A stretch of 64,000 bases of DNA from Paracoxiella cheracis (GTDB taxonomy: Bacteria; Pseudomonadota; Gammaproteobacteria; Coxiellales; Coxiellaceae): contig NZ_CP186485.1 of the NCBI RefSeq assembly GCF_049348705.1, positions 1,922,001 through 1,986,000 of the forward strand. The letters run 5' to 3'. The first letter of the stretch is position 1; every line of letters begins with the position of its first letter. Below the pieces are notes generated by a model. That model saw only the letters and a program-made list of their open reading frames with translations. It was not told the origin of the DNA and made no database searches. The translations under genes were made by a program, and so were the position numbers. Positions 1 through 8,578 of this stretch are shown here, one piece after another.

Positions 1-277
1 ACCCCGCATTGTTCACTAGCACGTCGATCACCTGCCACTGTGAGGGCAATTGGCTTAGTGCGTGCTCAACGGCATCGGCATCGCTGACATCTAACGTAAC
101 TAGATGAATATCAACGCCATATCGCCGTTGTAAATCATTTCCCACTTCAGTCAATTTATCTTCACGACGCGCACAGAGGAGTAGTCTTGCACCGATCTTG
201 GCAAATTCCTCGGCGCATGATCGACCAATACCACTTGAGGCGCCCGTAATAAACACGCACTTGTCATTAAATTTCAC
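1..277 (-). CDS. SDR-family oxidoreductase, N-terminal part (runs off window start)
   Basis: The reverse strand gives 92 codons from a GTG at 277, with an AGAGGA ribosome site just upstream, to the window edge. The peptide opens with a Rossmann dinucleotide motif, TGASSGIG (about residues 10-17), followed by an ARR pair typical of NADP-preferring short-chain dehydrogenases, and reaches the NNAG motif at the edge. The catalytic Ser-Tyr-Lys lies outside the window, so activity cannot be judged. Classical YdfG-like NADP-dependent alcohol dehydrogenases look like this, but the substrate cannot be told. It is divergent from mlaA. Confidence 0.85.
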   Translation of the reverse strand, partial: MKFNDKCVFITGASSGIGRSCAEEFAKIGARLLLCARREDKLTEVGNDLQRRYGVDIHLVTLDVSDADAVEHALSQLPSQWQVIDVLVNNAG

Positions 278-387
278 AGATCGATCCTCTGCTCACTATT
301 TTAGGCGGGGCAGTATAGCATATTTCTTGTAGAGTGAGGACTTACCTTCTCTAGCGCTACCAAAGGATATAAGCTAAACTCGGCAGC

Positions 388-1227
388 ATGAGACTGTTTC
401 TTAAATTTTGCCTTTGTTTACTCTTGAGCGGGGTGCTCGCGGGTTGCACAAGGCACCCGACAGATCCAAACGATCCTCTTGAGCCGTTTAACCGTGCGAT
501 GTTTGCTTTCAACATGGGTGTGGATCATATGATTTATCGTCCCGTCACGAAAGTATACACCACCATCGTTCCCCCTCCCTTACAGCGAGGCGTCTCCAAT
601 GTTTTCTCTAATCTCGGGGAGTTAACCACCATCCCTAACGACCTTTTGCAAGGCAAATTCAAATATATGTTCATGGATTTTTGGCGTTTTGTCATTAATT
701 CCACGATTGGTTTAGGTGGCTTATTTGATGTTGCAACACGAATGGGTTTACTCAAACATTACGAAGATTTTGGCATGACACTTGCTTATTATAGCGATAA
801 AAAAACATCGCCTTATTTCGTATTACCCTTCATTGGACCCATCACATTGCGCTCAGCTATCACACAACCTCTTGATTATTACACCGGTCCTTGGCCCTAT
901 ATGCACCCAGATAGTTTCCGTTATAGCATGCTCGGGTTGAAGTGGTTGAATATTCGTGCAGGATTAATGCCCGCTAATAAATTAATCGACACCGCGTTTG
1001 ATCCGTATGCATTCATGCGCAGCGCTTATATGCAGCGTCGCATGCAGATGATTCATAATAACGAGCATGATTATGAGCCCGGCAAGGCAAAGCCCTATCA
1101 GGAAAGTTGGATTACAATTAGCGAACATGCACATGCAGCTCCGTTAAATGAATCCACTAACAGCGATAATAAATCCGCCAATAGCAATAATAGTAACAAC
1201 GATACGCAAAAAACTGTGAAAAAATAA
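388..1227 (+). CDS. mlaA: MlaA/VacJ-family outer-membrane lipoprotein
   Basis: This 279-residue protein starts with a lipoprotein signal peptide whose lipobox is LAGC, with the acylated cysteine at residue 20. The VacJ signature follows (DPLEPFNRAMFAFN, then a PPPLQRGVSNVFSNLGE-type segment and GLGGLFD). MlaA sits in the outer membrane and passes mislocalised surface phospholipids to MlaC for retrograde transport to the inner membrane. The other Mla genes are not in this window. The last 25 or so residues are a low-complexity Asn/Ser/Lys tail that makes it longer than the usual family size of about 250. Its stop overlaps the trmL start as TAATG, suggesting coupled translation. Confidence 0.93.
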   Translation: MRLFLKFCLCLLLSGVLAGCTRHPTDPNDPLEPFNRAMFAFNMGVDHMIYRPVTKVYTTIVPPPLQRGVSNVFSNLGELTTIPNDLLQGKFKYMFMDFWRFVINSTIGLGGLFDVATRMGLLKHYEDFGMTLAYYSDKKTSPYFVLPFIGPITLRSAITQPLDYYTGPWPYMHPDSFRYSMLGLKWLNIRAGLMPANKLIDTAFDPYAFMRSAYMQRRMQMIHNNEHDYEPGKAKPYQESWITISEHAHAAPLNESTNSDNKSANSNNSNNDTQKTVKK

Positions 1228-1682
1228 TGTTTCACATTGTGTTATATCAACCTGAAATTCCCCCAAATACTGGTAACATTATACGTTTGTGCGCAAATAC
1301 TGGCGCCAAGCTACATTTGATTCATCCCTTGGGCTTTAATTTAGATGAAAAACAAGTAAAACGAGCTGGATTGGATTATCACGATCTTGCCGATGTAAAA
1401 GAATATCAAAGTTATCATGATTTTTTAGAACGCCTGAAGCCAAGAAAAATTTTTGCCTGCACGACTAAAGGCCAACAAAATTACGCAAACGTAAATTATG
1501 CACCCGGTGACGTTTTGTTATTGGGGCCTGAAACACGGGGTTTGCCGGACGATATGTTAGCTGAGTTTTCTGAATCTCAAAAAATCCGCATCCCGATGCG
1601 ATCCACCACGCGTAGCTTAAATCTATCGAACGCAACCGCCATCATTTTATATGAAGCCTGGCGACAACAGAATTTCAAGTAG
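1227..1682 (+). CDS. trmL: tRNA (cytidine/uridine-34 2'-O)-methyltransferase
   Basis: A 151-residue SPOUT-class methyltransferase, the usual length for TrmL (YibK). The family opening LYQPEIPPNTGNIIR and the knot-forming SAM-binding segments GPETRGLP and RSLNLSNATAI are present. TrmL methylates the wobble ribose of leucine tRNAs. It shares one base with the mlaA stop codon, so it is probably translated from the same message. In enterobacteria yibK lies near gpsA and secB; here it is convergent with gpsA, a rearranged form of the same neighbourhood. Confidence 0.94.
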   Translation: MFHIVLYQPEIPPNTGNIIRLCANTGAKLHLIHPLGFNLDEKQVKRAGLDYHDLADVKEYQSYHDFLERLKPRKIFACTTKGQQNYANVNYAPGDVLLLGPETRGLPDDMLAEFSESQKIRIPMRSTTRSLNLSNATAIILYEAWRQQNFK

Positions 1683-1703
1683 TTCCTAATTGAAATTCAT
1701 TAA

Positions 1704-2711
1704 TTACGATTCGGATTTTGGAGTGCGTTCTAATAACTCTTTCACGGCAACGCGCGGATTTAAATGATCGTGCAAAATGCGGTAAACTTGAGTGACGATA
1801 GGCATTTCAACGCCATATTTTTGGGATAGTTCATAAACCTGCTTAGCGTTATAAAGACCCTCAACCGCTTGCCCGATTGCTTTTTCTGCGCTCTTAAAAT
1901 CAATACCTTCACCCAACGCCAAACCAAAACGACGATTACGCGACTGATTATCCGAGCATGTTAAAATCAAATCACCAACACCCGCCAAACCCACTACGGT
2001 TTCTTGCTGACCACCAAGCGCAATACATAAACGACTCATTTCTGCTAAGCCTCGTGTGATCATTGCACATCGTGAGTTAACACCCAGTTTCATGCCATCA
2101 TTAATGCCCGCTGCAATAGCTAACACATTTTTAATAGCGCCACATAACTCGATACCGATCATGTCCTTATTGCGATAAATGCGAAAACGTTTGTTATGAA
2201 AACGCTCAATCAAATCCTGCGCAAAAATTTCGTCGTTGCTGGCCAAACTCACTGCGGTCGGTAATCCAGCCGCCACTTCTTTGGCATAGCTCGGGCCCGC
2301 GATGACAGCGATCGGTAATGATTTTCCAAAAACAGCTTCAACCACTTCGTGCAGAAGTTTATTAGATGGATCCAAACCTTTTGTCGCCCACGCAAGTCGT
2401 GTGGCTTTGCCATTTCGATGAGATTTCACATTCGCAATACATTTACCAAAAGCATGGCTCGGCACCACCACTAAAATATCAGTCACACTCTCTAAGACTT
2501 CACCTAAATCGTGATACACCGAAATGTTTTCAGGAAAAGGATGATCGGGAATGTAACGAGAATTAACTCGATCCGCCTGGATTTGTGTAACCAGTTCAGC
2601 ATCGATATCCCAAAGGCGTACGGTTTGATTATTGCGCGCTAACAAAAGAGCGAGCGCTGTCCCCCAGGAACCCGCGCCTAAAACAGCTATTGGAGAATCA
2701 ACCTGTTTCAC
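1704..2711 (-). CDS. gpsA: glycerol-3-phosphate dehydrogenase [NAD(P)+]
   Basis: A 335-residue enzyme that reduces dihydroxyacetone phosphate to sn-glycerol 3-phosphate, the backbone for phospholipid synthesis. The N-terminal dinucleotide-binding motif GAGSWGTALA begins at residue 12, GPSYAKEVA follows mid-protein, and the GAIKNVLAIAAGI segment carries the expected catalytic lysine. It is the last gene of a four-gene leftward operon (rhodanese, grxC, secB, gpsA), 11 bases after the secB stop. This is the conserved gammaproteobacterial order. Confidence 0.96.
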   Translation of the reverse strand: MKQVDSPIAVLGAGSWGTALALLLARNNQTVRLWDIDAELVTQIQADRVNSRYIPDHPFPENISVYHDLGEVLESVTDILVVVPSHAFGKCIANVKSHRNGKATRLAWATKGLDPSNKLLHEVVEAVFGKSLPIAVIAGPSYAKEVAAGLPTAVSLASNDEIFAQDLIERFHNKRFRIYRNKDMIGIELCGAIKNVLAIAAGINDGMKLGVNSRCAMITRGLAEMSRLCIALGGQQETVVGLAGVGDLILTCSDNQSRNRRFGLALGEGIDFKSAEKAIGQAVEGLYNAKQVYELSQKYGVEMPIVTQVYRILHDHLNPRVAVKELLERTPKSES

Positions 2712-2722
2712 TTATTCCTCTT

Positions 2723-3220
2723 CTAATGAACCGTACCTTCTTCATCGCTGCCACCTTGCTGAGACTGCTCGTGCTGTTGATACAAGGCATCAAAATTTAC
2801 CGGCGTCAAATACAACTGCGGAAATCCACCGCGGACAACGGCATCGGTCACCGCCTCACGCGCATAAGGATATAAAATATTCGGGCAAAAACTGCCTAAC
2901 ATCGGGCGCAATTGATCTTCAGGAAAGTTTTTAATTGTGAAAATTCCAGCTTGCTTGATTTCAACCAAAAATATGGTCTTCTCTTTCATTTTAACCGTCA
3001 CTGTGACCGTTAAAACAACCTCGTGATTATCATCACCCAAGGCGTCGGTTTTTGTTCCCAAATCCATATTTAATTCAGGTTGCCAATCTTCTAAAAAAAC
3101 TTGCGGACTATTTGGCGCTTCAAAGGATAAATCTTTGATATAGATTCGTTGAATACCGAACTCCGGTTCACTGCCTTGCCCTTGTGATTCATTTTTTGCT
3201 TGTTTTCGTACTTCTGCCAT
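2723..3220 (-). CDS. secB: protein-export chaperone SecB
   Basis: A 165-residue SecB, slightly longer than the E. coli protein of about 155 because of a charged N-terminal extension. The conserved core is visible: FGIQRIYIKDLSFEAPNSP, an LTVTVT strand, the FLVEIKQAGIF segment, and the FCPNILYPYAREAV region near residues 110-125. SecB is a cytoplasmic tetramer that keeps preproteins unfolded and delivers them to SecA. The acidic tail is typical. It lies between grxC and gpsA in the same operon. Confidence 0.96.
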   Translation of the reverse strand: MAEVRKQAKNESQGQGSEPEFGIQRIYIKDLSFEAPNSPQVFLEDWQPELNMDLGTKTDALGDDNHEVVLTVTVTVKMKEKTIFLVEIKQAGIFTIKNFPEDQLRPMLGSFCPNILYPYAREAVTDAVVRGGFPQLYLTPVNFDALYQQHEQSQQGGSDEEGTVH

Positions 3221-3241
3221 TCGATTTCTCCAATTAGTAAA

Positions 3242-3493
3242 TTACTTGAGTAACTCATCGAGTTTCTTCTGCTTTTCTAATGCCCACAGATCATTAAAAC
3301 CACCAATTTTATGGTCGTTAATAAAAATCTGCGGCACGCTTCGATTTCCACTGCGCTCTATCATTTCTTCAAACTTTTGGGGATCTTTTTCCACATCATA
3401 TTCTGTGAATTGGACTCCCTTTTGTTTAAGCACCATTTTTGCACGATCACAATAAACACAGTGATCAGTGGTATATATTTCTACCTTTGCCAT
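3242..3493 (-). CDS. grxC: glutaredoxin 3-type
   Basis: An 83-residue glutaredoxin with a dithiol active site at Cys12 and Cys15. The motif is CVYC rather than the common CPYC, so valine replaces proline. The SVPQIFI cis-proline loop and the GGFNDL glutathione-binding end are intact. It reduces protein disulfides and mixed disulfides with glutathione. It starts seven bases after the rhodanese stop and 21 bases before secB, in the conserved rhodanese-grxC-secB order. Confidence 0.94.
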   Translation of the reverse strand: MAKVEIYTTDHCVYCDRAKMVLKQKGVQFTEYDVEKDPQKFEEMIERSGNRSVPQIFINDHKIGGFNDLWALEKQKKLDELLK

Positions 3494-3499
3494 AGAAAT

Positions 3500-3928
3500 T
3501 CAGCCCTTAATCAAAGGCATGTTCGCCGTTTTCCAAGCACCAATACCACCAGCCAGAGTGTAGACTTTAGCAAATCCTTGCTTGTTTAGTTTATTCATAA
3601 CGCTGGTTGATTTTTGCCCTGATGCGCATACCAAAATGATAGGCCGCTGTTTATATTTTTCCACCTGCTTCACGTTGCGCTCGAGGTCTGACAGAGGCAC
3701 ATTGACAGCCCCTACAATGTGACCTTGTGCAAACGCATTCGTCTCTCGAATATCGAGCACCACCGCATTTTCGCTATTAATCATGCGCGTTGCCATGGGC
3801 GGAGTCAGCCGTGAACCACCAGCCCCCTTGGTTTTAGATTCTTCATAGATCAAGAGCAAAAGAGCAATGATGAGTGCTGCCACCCAGTACCAATGTTTTG
3901 CTATAAAATGAAATATTTGCTGTGCCAT
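3500..3928 (-). CDS. membrane-anchored rhodanese-like protein (YibN type)
   Basis: A 142-residue protein with one N-terminal membrane segment (about residues 13-28) followed by a single rhodanese domain. The domain has the VLDIRE and GHIVGAVNVPL motifs and a probable catalytic Cys101 in LVCASGQKS. Single-domain rhodaneses carry persulfide sulfur, but the physiological acceptor of YibN-type proteins is not settled. It is the first gene of the operon with grxC, secB and gpsA, the same place as yibN in E. coli, which supports orthology. Confidence 0.88.
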   Translation of the reverse strand: MAQQIFHFIAKHWYWVAALIIALLLLIYEESKTKGAGGSRLTPPMATRMINSENAVVLDIRETNAFAQGHIVGAVNVPLSDLERNVKQVEKYKQRPIILVCASGQKSTSVMNKLNKQGFAKVYTLAGGIGAWKTANMPLIKG

Positions 3929-3983
3929 CGTCGTATCATCGTCACTAAAAGGAGTTCAAGTATACTTGCCTGCTTAGCTCGCC

Positions 3984-5924
3984 TCAAGTACGGGGATAAT
4001 GAATAATGACATCCGCCAAAACATCCGCTGGCTTGAAGCCCAGAACTTTTCCATAAAATTGCAGCTCTGCTTCCAAAGACTTTTTGATGTTATTGGCATC
4101 GCGAAAACCATGCTGCTCGTTCTCAAAAGCCACGTAGGCATAGGGCAACCCTTTTTGAGTGAGAGCCTCAATCATCCCCTCGGTTTGTGAGGGCGGCACA
4201 ACTTTGTCTTCTAGTCCTTGAAAAAATATAACCGGACATGAAATTTGATCCGCAAAATTAACAGGCGACCGTTTTTTATATATGGCTTTCTGTTCTGGAT
4301 ACGGGCCAATCAGAGAATCTGTGTAACGCATTTCAAATTTTTCACTATCGGCTGTTATTCCCTCTAAATCAGCAACACCGTAGTAACTCGCCCCCACTGC
4401 AAATAAATCATAGAACACTAATGCACAGAGCGTTGTGAATCCACCGGCACTACCACCGCGAATGATTAATCGCTTTGGATCTGCTTTACCTTGCTTTATT
4501 AAATATTTTGCGGCGTTCACACAGTCAGCCACATCAACAACTCCCCACTCCCCGTTTAAGCGTTTGCGATATTCGCGACCATACCCCGTGCTGCCACCAT
4601 AATTCACATCCACCACAGCAATACCACGGCTAGTCCAGTATTGAATTTTTAAATTTAATGCAGTTCCGGTTGCAGCCGTTGGTCCACCATGACTGATCAC
4701 CAGCAAAGGAGGGAGCTCGCCTTTCGGTGCTGCATAATTTTCATTGTAGGGCGGATAATAAAAAGCATACGCGGTTTTATTGTTGTCGGTTGGAAATTCA
4801 ATGGATTGTGGTTGCGATACATATTTTTTTTCGATCGGTGTATTTGCACTTTTATACACGACCTCATGTTTATTTTTTTTAACGTCATACTGAATTATTG
4901 CCGGCGCTTCTGTTGGACTTGCACCGAGAAAAAAAACGGTATTACCATCAACAACTAGGTAAGGCTCTAATTGATCGTAAGGTAAATCAAATGCTTGAAA
5001 TTTTTCGTCACGAATTAATCCAAGTGTTTGTCTGCCGTTGCTGTTAACGATCGCCACTATCGTTTTATCATCGATAAACGCATACATACTCGTGCCAAAA
5101 ATCCACTGCGGATAGCCGCACTCAGCCGCCATCGGCGCAACGGCTGTTATAGTTTTATTGTTAACTTTGTAAATGTTCCACCAACCCGATCGATCAGACA
5201 CAAAATATAATTCATTTTTATCACTCCAAGCAGGCTGGTAAATAGCTTCTGCCTCGCCGCCAGCCACTAAACGCGGATTATTTATTCTGGCATTTTCGTC
5301 TAAATCTCCAACCCATAACTCACAACCATCCCAAGGCATTTGCGATTGACTCCAGCATATCCACGCTATTTGTTGTCCATTAGGACTGATACGGGGAGCT
5401 GCATAAAAATCATGACCTGTCGCAATTACTTTTGGCTCACGCTGACCATTGCATGGAATCGCTACTAATTCATTGACTACTTCTGTTACACTATGATGCG
5501 CTTCGCGCACACAAATAATGTAATCCCCCGCTCGCGTGATCACACCATCGGCATAACGCAACGCCATCGTTTGTGTTGGATTCGGTGTAATGGCAGTCGG
5601 CTGTTCGTTATTGTTTTGACGATAGAGCCGCTGGTCTTTATCGTTTGAAAAATAAATCGTATCGTCATGAATTAAATAGTCTCCCCCGCCATATTCATGC
5701 ACACGATTACGCACGCTAAATCCGGGCGGCGTCATCGTTTTAATAGCGCCATTTGCATTGCGCCGCATAATCACTTGGCGACCCGCCTCTTCAGGGCGAC
5801 TTTCTAACCAGTAAAGCGCATGAGCATCCCTGTTAAGTTGGCCCAGTCGTCGCGATGATGAAGCCAATAAATCAGCGGTGATGGGTGATTTCCAAGTGCC
5901 GTATAGGTAAATTTGCCTATTCAT
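3984..5924 (-). CDS. S9-family prolyl oligopeptidase-like serine peptidase
   Basis: A 646-residue cytoplasmic-looking protein without a clear signal peptide. The first 380 or so residues form a WD40/TolB-like beta-propeller (repeats such as PRISPNGQQIAWICW and QPAWSDKNELYFVSDR). The C-terminal alpha/beta-hydrolase domain has the nucleophile elbow GGSAGG (Ser492), the acid in QGLEDKVVP (Asp573) and the histidine in NEQHGFR (His605), so the triad looks complete. This is the architecture of dipeptidyl-aminopeptidase/acylaminoacyl-peptidase enzymes that cut short peptides. It stands alone, divergent from the repeat at 6.0 kb. Confidence 0.9.
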   Translation of the reverse strand: MNRQIYLYGTWKSPITADLLASSSRRLGQLNRDAHALYWLESRPEEAGRQVIMRRNANGAIKTMTPPGFSVRNRVHEYGGGDYLIHDDTIYFSNDKDQRLYRQNNNEQPTAITPNPTQTMALRYADGVITRAGDYIICVREAHHSVTEVVNELVAIPCNGQREPKVIATGHDFYAAPRISPNGQQIAWICWSQSQMPWDGCELWVGDLDENARINNPRLVAGGEAEAIYQPAWSDKNELYFVSDRSGWWNIYKVNNKTITAVAPMAAECGYPQWIFGTSMYAFIDDKTIVAIVNSNGRQTLGLIRDEKFQAFDLPYDQLEPYLVVDGNTVFFLGASPTEAPAIIQYDVKKNKHEVVYKSANTPIEKKYVSQPQSIEFPTDNNKTAYAFYYPPYNENYAAPKGELPPLLVISHGGPTAATGTALNLKIQYWTSRGIAVVDVNYGGSTGYGREYRKRLNGEWGVVDVADCVNAAKYLIKQGKADPKRLIIRGGSAGGFTTLCALVFYDLFAVGASYYGVADLEGITADSEKFEMRYTDSLIGPYPEQKAIYKKRSPVNFADQISCPVIFFQGLEDKVVPPSQTEGMIEALTQKGLPYAYVAFENEQHGFRDANNIKKSLEAELQFYGKVLGFKPADVLADVIIHYPRT

Positions 5925-5997
5925 TTTTTAAAATCCTATTTTATATGCTCTGAATCAGTAGCCTGCAACGTAGAGGCCCCTTATTTACTGGTCAAAA

Positions 5998-6249
5998 ACA
6001 AGCGTGTCGCGATGCTCGTGATAGATTATTGCCATCCCTGTCAATAATCGACTCGCAATACGCGACAACTTAAATAACCGCGGACGTCCTCCTCACCCCC
6101 GCTCCGCGACCTCACGGCTCGACTACGCACGGGCTCTCAACTGACTCGACGCCTCGTAAAGATTTTTTGCAGTCGCTTACGCTCGGCAAAAAATCCCAGC
6201 CTACCCCAGAATACGCCCCTTCGCTTCGCTCTCCATCGCGCGCATCGAT
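5998..6249 (+). repeat. dispersed ~250-bp repeat, copy 1
   Basis: This segment matches 9647-9898 over about 252 bases with no difference that I could find by eye, and a diverged copy lies in reverse at 35256-35505. It begins with ACAAGCGTGTCGCGATGC and ends near GCGCGCATCGAT. An internal hairpin at about 6158-6191 pairs ATTTTTTGC with GCAAAAAAT. It carries no transposase. One frame is open over much of its length (a KDFLQSLTLGKKS-type peptide), recalling frame-tolerant palindromic elements of Rickettsia, but I claim no homology. Confidence 0.85.
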
Positions 6250-6259
6250 GGTCTTTTTC

Positions 6260-6288
6260 TTGCCCCAATTCGTCAAAAATGATACTAT
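6260..6288 (+). promoter_or_regulatory. possible sigma-70 promoter for the ATP-grasp gene
   Basis: TTGCCC (6260-6265) and TACTAT (6283-6288) are 17 bases apart, immediately after repeat copy 1 and about 40 bases before the chosen start at 6330. This is a prediction from spacing and consensus only. Confidence 0.35.
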
Positions 6289-6329
6289 TTCTGCACTACG
6301 AAACAATCTCAGTGTTTGTGGTAGAGATA

Positions 6330-7583
6330 ATGAATATTGCTATTGTAGATCCTTATATTAGTGGCAGATATCTGGCTCAAACCTTGAGTGAGCATCAAAT
6401 CAATTCTATTGCCATACTAACTAATACCTCAGTTGCAGAAAAGATGCAGCTATCGGGGCGATTAAATCCTGCAAGTTTTACCCATCTTGTCTATCTTGAA
6501 AACTACAAACAAGATGACCTGATAAGGCATCTAGTCAGTTTAGACATCGACATGCTCATAGCAGGAACCGAATATGTCATCGAAGAGGCTGAAACGCTTT
6601 CAACTCAGCTAGGCTTAAAATATGGCAACCCCCTCATTACTCTCCCTCTAAGAAAAAATAAATCAAGTATATTGAAACATCTTGGGGCTGAAAATATAGG
6701 GATGCCTGCTTCGGAATATATTAATTTGCATGACGAGAAAATAGCGCAAACTGTGCAACGCATAGCCACAACACTTCGCTTCCCTCTTTTTATCAAACCG
6801 TGTTCGGCAGGAGGAAGTTTTGGCATTAAACGTTGTAATAACCTTGCTGAATTAGATAGAGCTATTTTGGACTTAAGGTCAAAACAATATGGTTTGTCCA
6901 ACGAAACCGTTAAAACTGCTATTGTACAAGAATTTATTGATGCACCTGAATATTCCCTGAATGCCGTGAGTTACGCAGGAAAGCATTATATAACAGGAGT
7001 ATGGCTGTATGAAAAGAGCTATCATGATGGCGATATACCGTGTTATGTAGAGGCAAACCTAGTTAATTTAGCTCCCTCTATGCGGCAAACAATTCAGGCT
7101 TTTGTTGATGACTCATTAAATGCGCTAGAGTGGCAATATGGATTCTCGCACATTGAATTTTTTTGGCATCAGAATAAACCTGTCATGGTCGAAGTAAATT
7201 TTAGGCTGCCAGGTGTGTTCGGCTTTCTTTGTAATTTAGAAAAAAGCGCTTATGGTGATGACCAAGTAACGATATTGAATAAACTAATAAAGAAAAATGA
7301 GGTTGCTCACCATAATTTACATCCCCAGGGTAAAGCGAGGATTTTATTTCTCAGTAATAGAATACCCTATACTGTGCCTACCTTTTCACCTGAAGCGTTT
7401 CATAAAATAGAAAGTGTGGTGCTTTTTAGACAGAATATTATCAGTGGAAGCTCAATGCCGCCCGCAAAAAGTTTATCAGACTGTATTCTTTATATTGGCT
7501 TATACAACGAAGATGAGCGTCAATTAAATCGGGATACGCAATTGATAAATGATTTATTGAATAGAAACTATGGATTACAGTAA
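6330..7583 (+). CDS. ATP-grasp carboxylate-amine ligase-like protein
   Basis: I chose ATG 6330 (417 residues, MNIAIVDP) over the upstream ATG at 6279 because a purine-rich GTAGAGA precedes it and the beta-strand of the pre-ATP-grasp domain begins there. The ATP-grasp fold is clear: FPLFIKPCSAGGSFGI (ATP-binding lysine and glycine loop), IVQEFIDAPEYSLNAV, and the magnesium-binding segment HIEFFWHQNKPVMVEVNFRLPG. Such enzymes activate a carboxylate as acyl phosphate and join it to an amine; close architectures include L-amino-acid ligases that make dipeptides. The substrate is unknown. The gene overlaps the next gene, a DMT permease, by 14 bases, suggesting synthesis and export of one product. 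Confidence 0.8.
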   Translation: MNIAIVDPYISGRYLAQTLSEHQINSIAILTNTSVAEKMQLSGRLNPASFTHLVYLENYKQDDLIRHLVSLDIDMLIAGTEYVIEEAETLSTQLGLKYGNPLITLPLRKNKSSILKHLGAENIGMPASEYINLHDEKIAQTVQRIATTLRFPLFIKPCSAGGSFGIKRCNNLAELDRAILDLRSKQYGLSNETVKTAIVQEFIDAPEYSLNAVSYAGKHYITGVWLYEKSYHDGDIPCYVEANLVNLAPSMRQTIQAFVDDSLNALEWQYGFSHIEFFWHQNKPVMVEVNFRLPGVFGFLCNLEKSAYGDDQVTILNKLIKKNEVAHHNLHPQGKARILFLSNRIPYTVPTFSPEAFHKIESVVLFRQNIISGSSMPPAKSLSDCILYIGLYNEDERQLNRDTQLINDLLNRNYGLQ

Positions 7584-8418
7584 AAGCGTATACCTATCGA
7601 GCTTGGCTTACGCCGTTGTCACTGCGTTATCTATCGCTTTAATACATATTTTTACGCAAGGCAGCGTTCCCTTATTATTACTGAGCGCTAGTGCGCTGCT
7701 CGCCATCATTTGGTTCAATGGCATTAATTATCGACGATTAGCTGCTTTGTATACTCCCTCTCTTAGGCAGCTAAAATTTATTATAGTAGTTAACATCATT
7801 ATAGCCATACAATGGACAGCGACGTTTTATGGGGCAAAATTCTCAGTGCCATTCAATTTTTTATTAGTTGCGTTTACCATGCCCCTGATCATATCAAATA
7901 TTGTTTTAATCCGACGCGGGAAATCGCATATCTTGAGCTTATGCTTTAATCTAACGTTATGCGGCTTAGTAATTTACACCATGAAAAATCCAATAGGGGT
8001 TTATTGTGCCTTAGCGGTCGGAGTTTTAGCCTACATTTATCGTAAATATACCTATATCGTGATGAAAAAAGAAAATTACACCCGATTGGATATATTATGC
8101 CTTCGTAATTACGGTTTACTGGCAGTCTCTTTAGGCGCCTATTTCATTTATCATTCACAGATTACCATGGTGTGGCCATCTCCTTATGCATTAATTGTGA
8201 TCCCTTTAATCAGCTTTATCATTCCTATTTATTTAAACCAAGCCGGCATTAAGAATGCAGGGGCCGAGCGACATTCTGCCATTGCCAGTTTGACCCCGAT
8301 GTTGGCAATTGGCATCTCTTTACTCCTTGGAGTGAAAGACCTCACGACTTCCTCTCTAATTATTGGCGCCATTGCAGCCCTTGCGTTGATCATCCAAAAT
8401 CTTTATTGGAAAGAATAG
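7570..8418 (+). CDS. EamA/DMT-superfamily permease
   Basis: A 282-residue, almost wholly hydrophobic protein with about ten predicted membrane helices, the size and pattern of drug/metabolite transporters of the EamA type. Short basic loops (RRGKSH, YRKYTY) alternate with the helices. Its start lies 14 bases inside the ATP-grasp gene, so the two are very likely co-translated. Many DMT members export amino acids or metabolites; export of the ATP-grasp product is my inference. Confidence 0.75.
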   Translation: MDYSKSVYLSSLAYAVVTALSIALIHIFTQGSVPLLLLSASALLAIIWFNGINYRRLAALYTPSLRQLKFIIVVNIIIAIQWTATFYGAKFSVPFNFLLVAFTMPLIISNIVLIRRGKSHILSLCFNLTLCGLVIYTMKNPIGVYCALAVGVLAYIYRKYTYIVMKKENYTRLDILCLRNYGLLAVSLGAYFIYHSQITMVWPSPYALIVIPLISFIIPIYLNQAGIKNAGAERHSAIASLTPMLAIGISLLLGVKDLTTSSLIIGAIAALALIIQNLYWKE

Positions 8419-8578
8419 AGCGCTATGGCTGAATTGAAAGTGTAGGGCTAAGCAAACAATCTCCAGTACATAAAATTACATATAGAATCTTCTCTGTCCT
8501 AATAAATCCTTAAGATTATAACGATTAACTTAATTGTAAGGAAATTAAACTAACACACATGATTAAGGAGGAAATATC

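Larger units (their letters stand above)
5925..6329. other. intergenic stretch dominated by a dispersed repeat
   Basis: The 405 bases between the S9 peptidase and the ATP-grasp gene hold about 70 bases of unremarkable sequence, repeat copy 1 (5998-6249), and an 80-base leader with a possible promoter for the ATP-grasp gene. Short open frames that cross the repeat recur with every copy, so I do not treat them as genes. Confidence 0.7.

Noticed and set aside
6167..6361. Open frame across repeat copy 1 (MQSLTLGKKSQ-type peptide)
   Set aside because: The same peptide recurs in copies 2 and 3 and follows the repeat rather than a gene; no ribosome site or conserved start.
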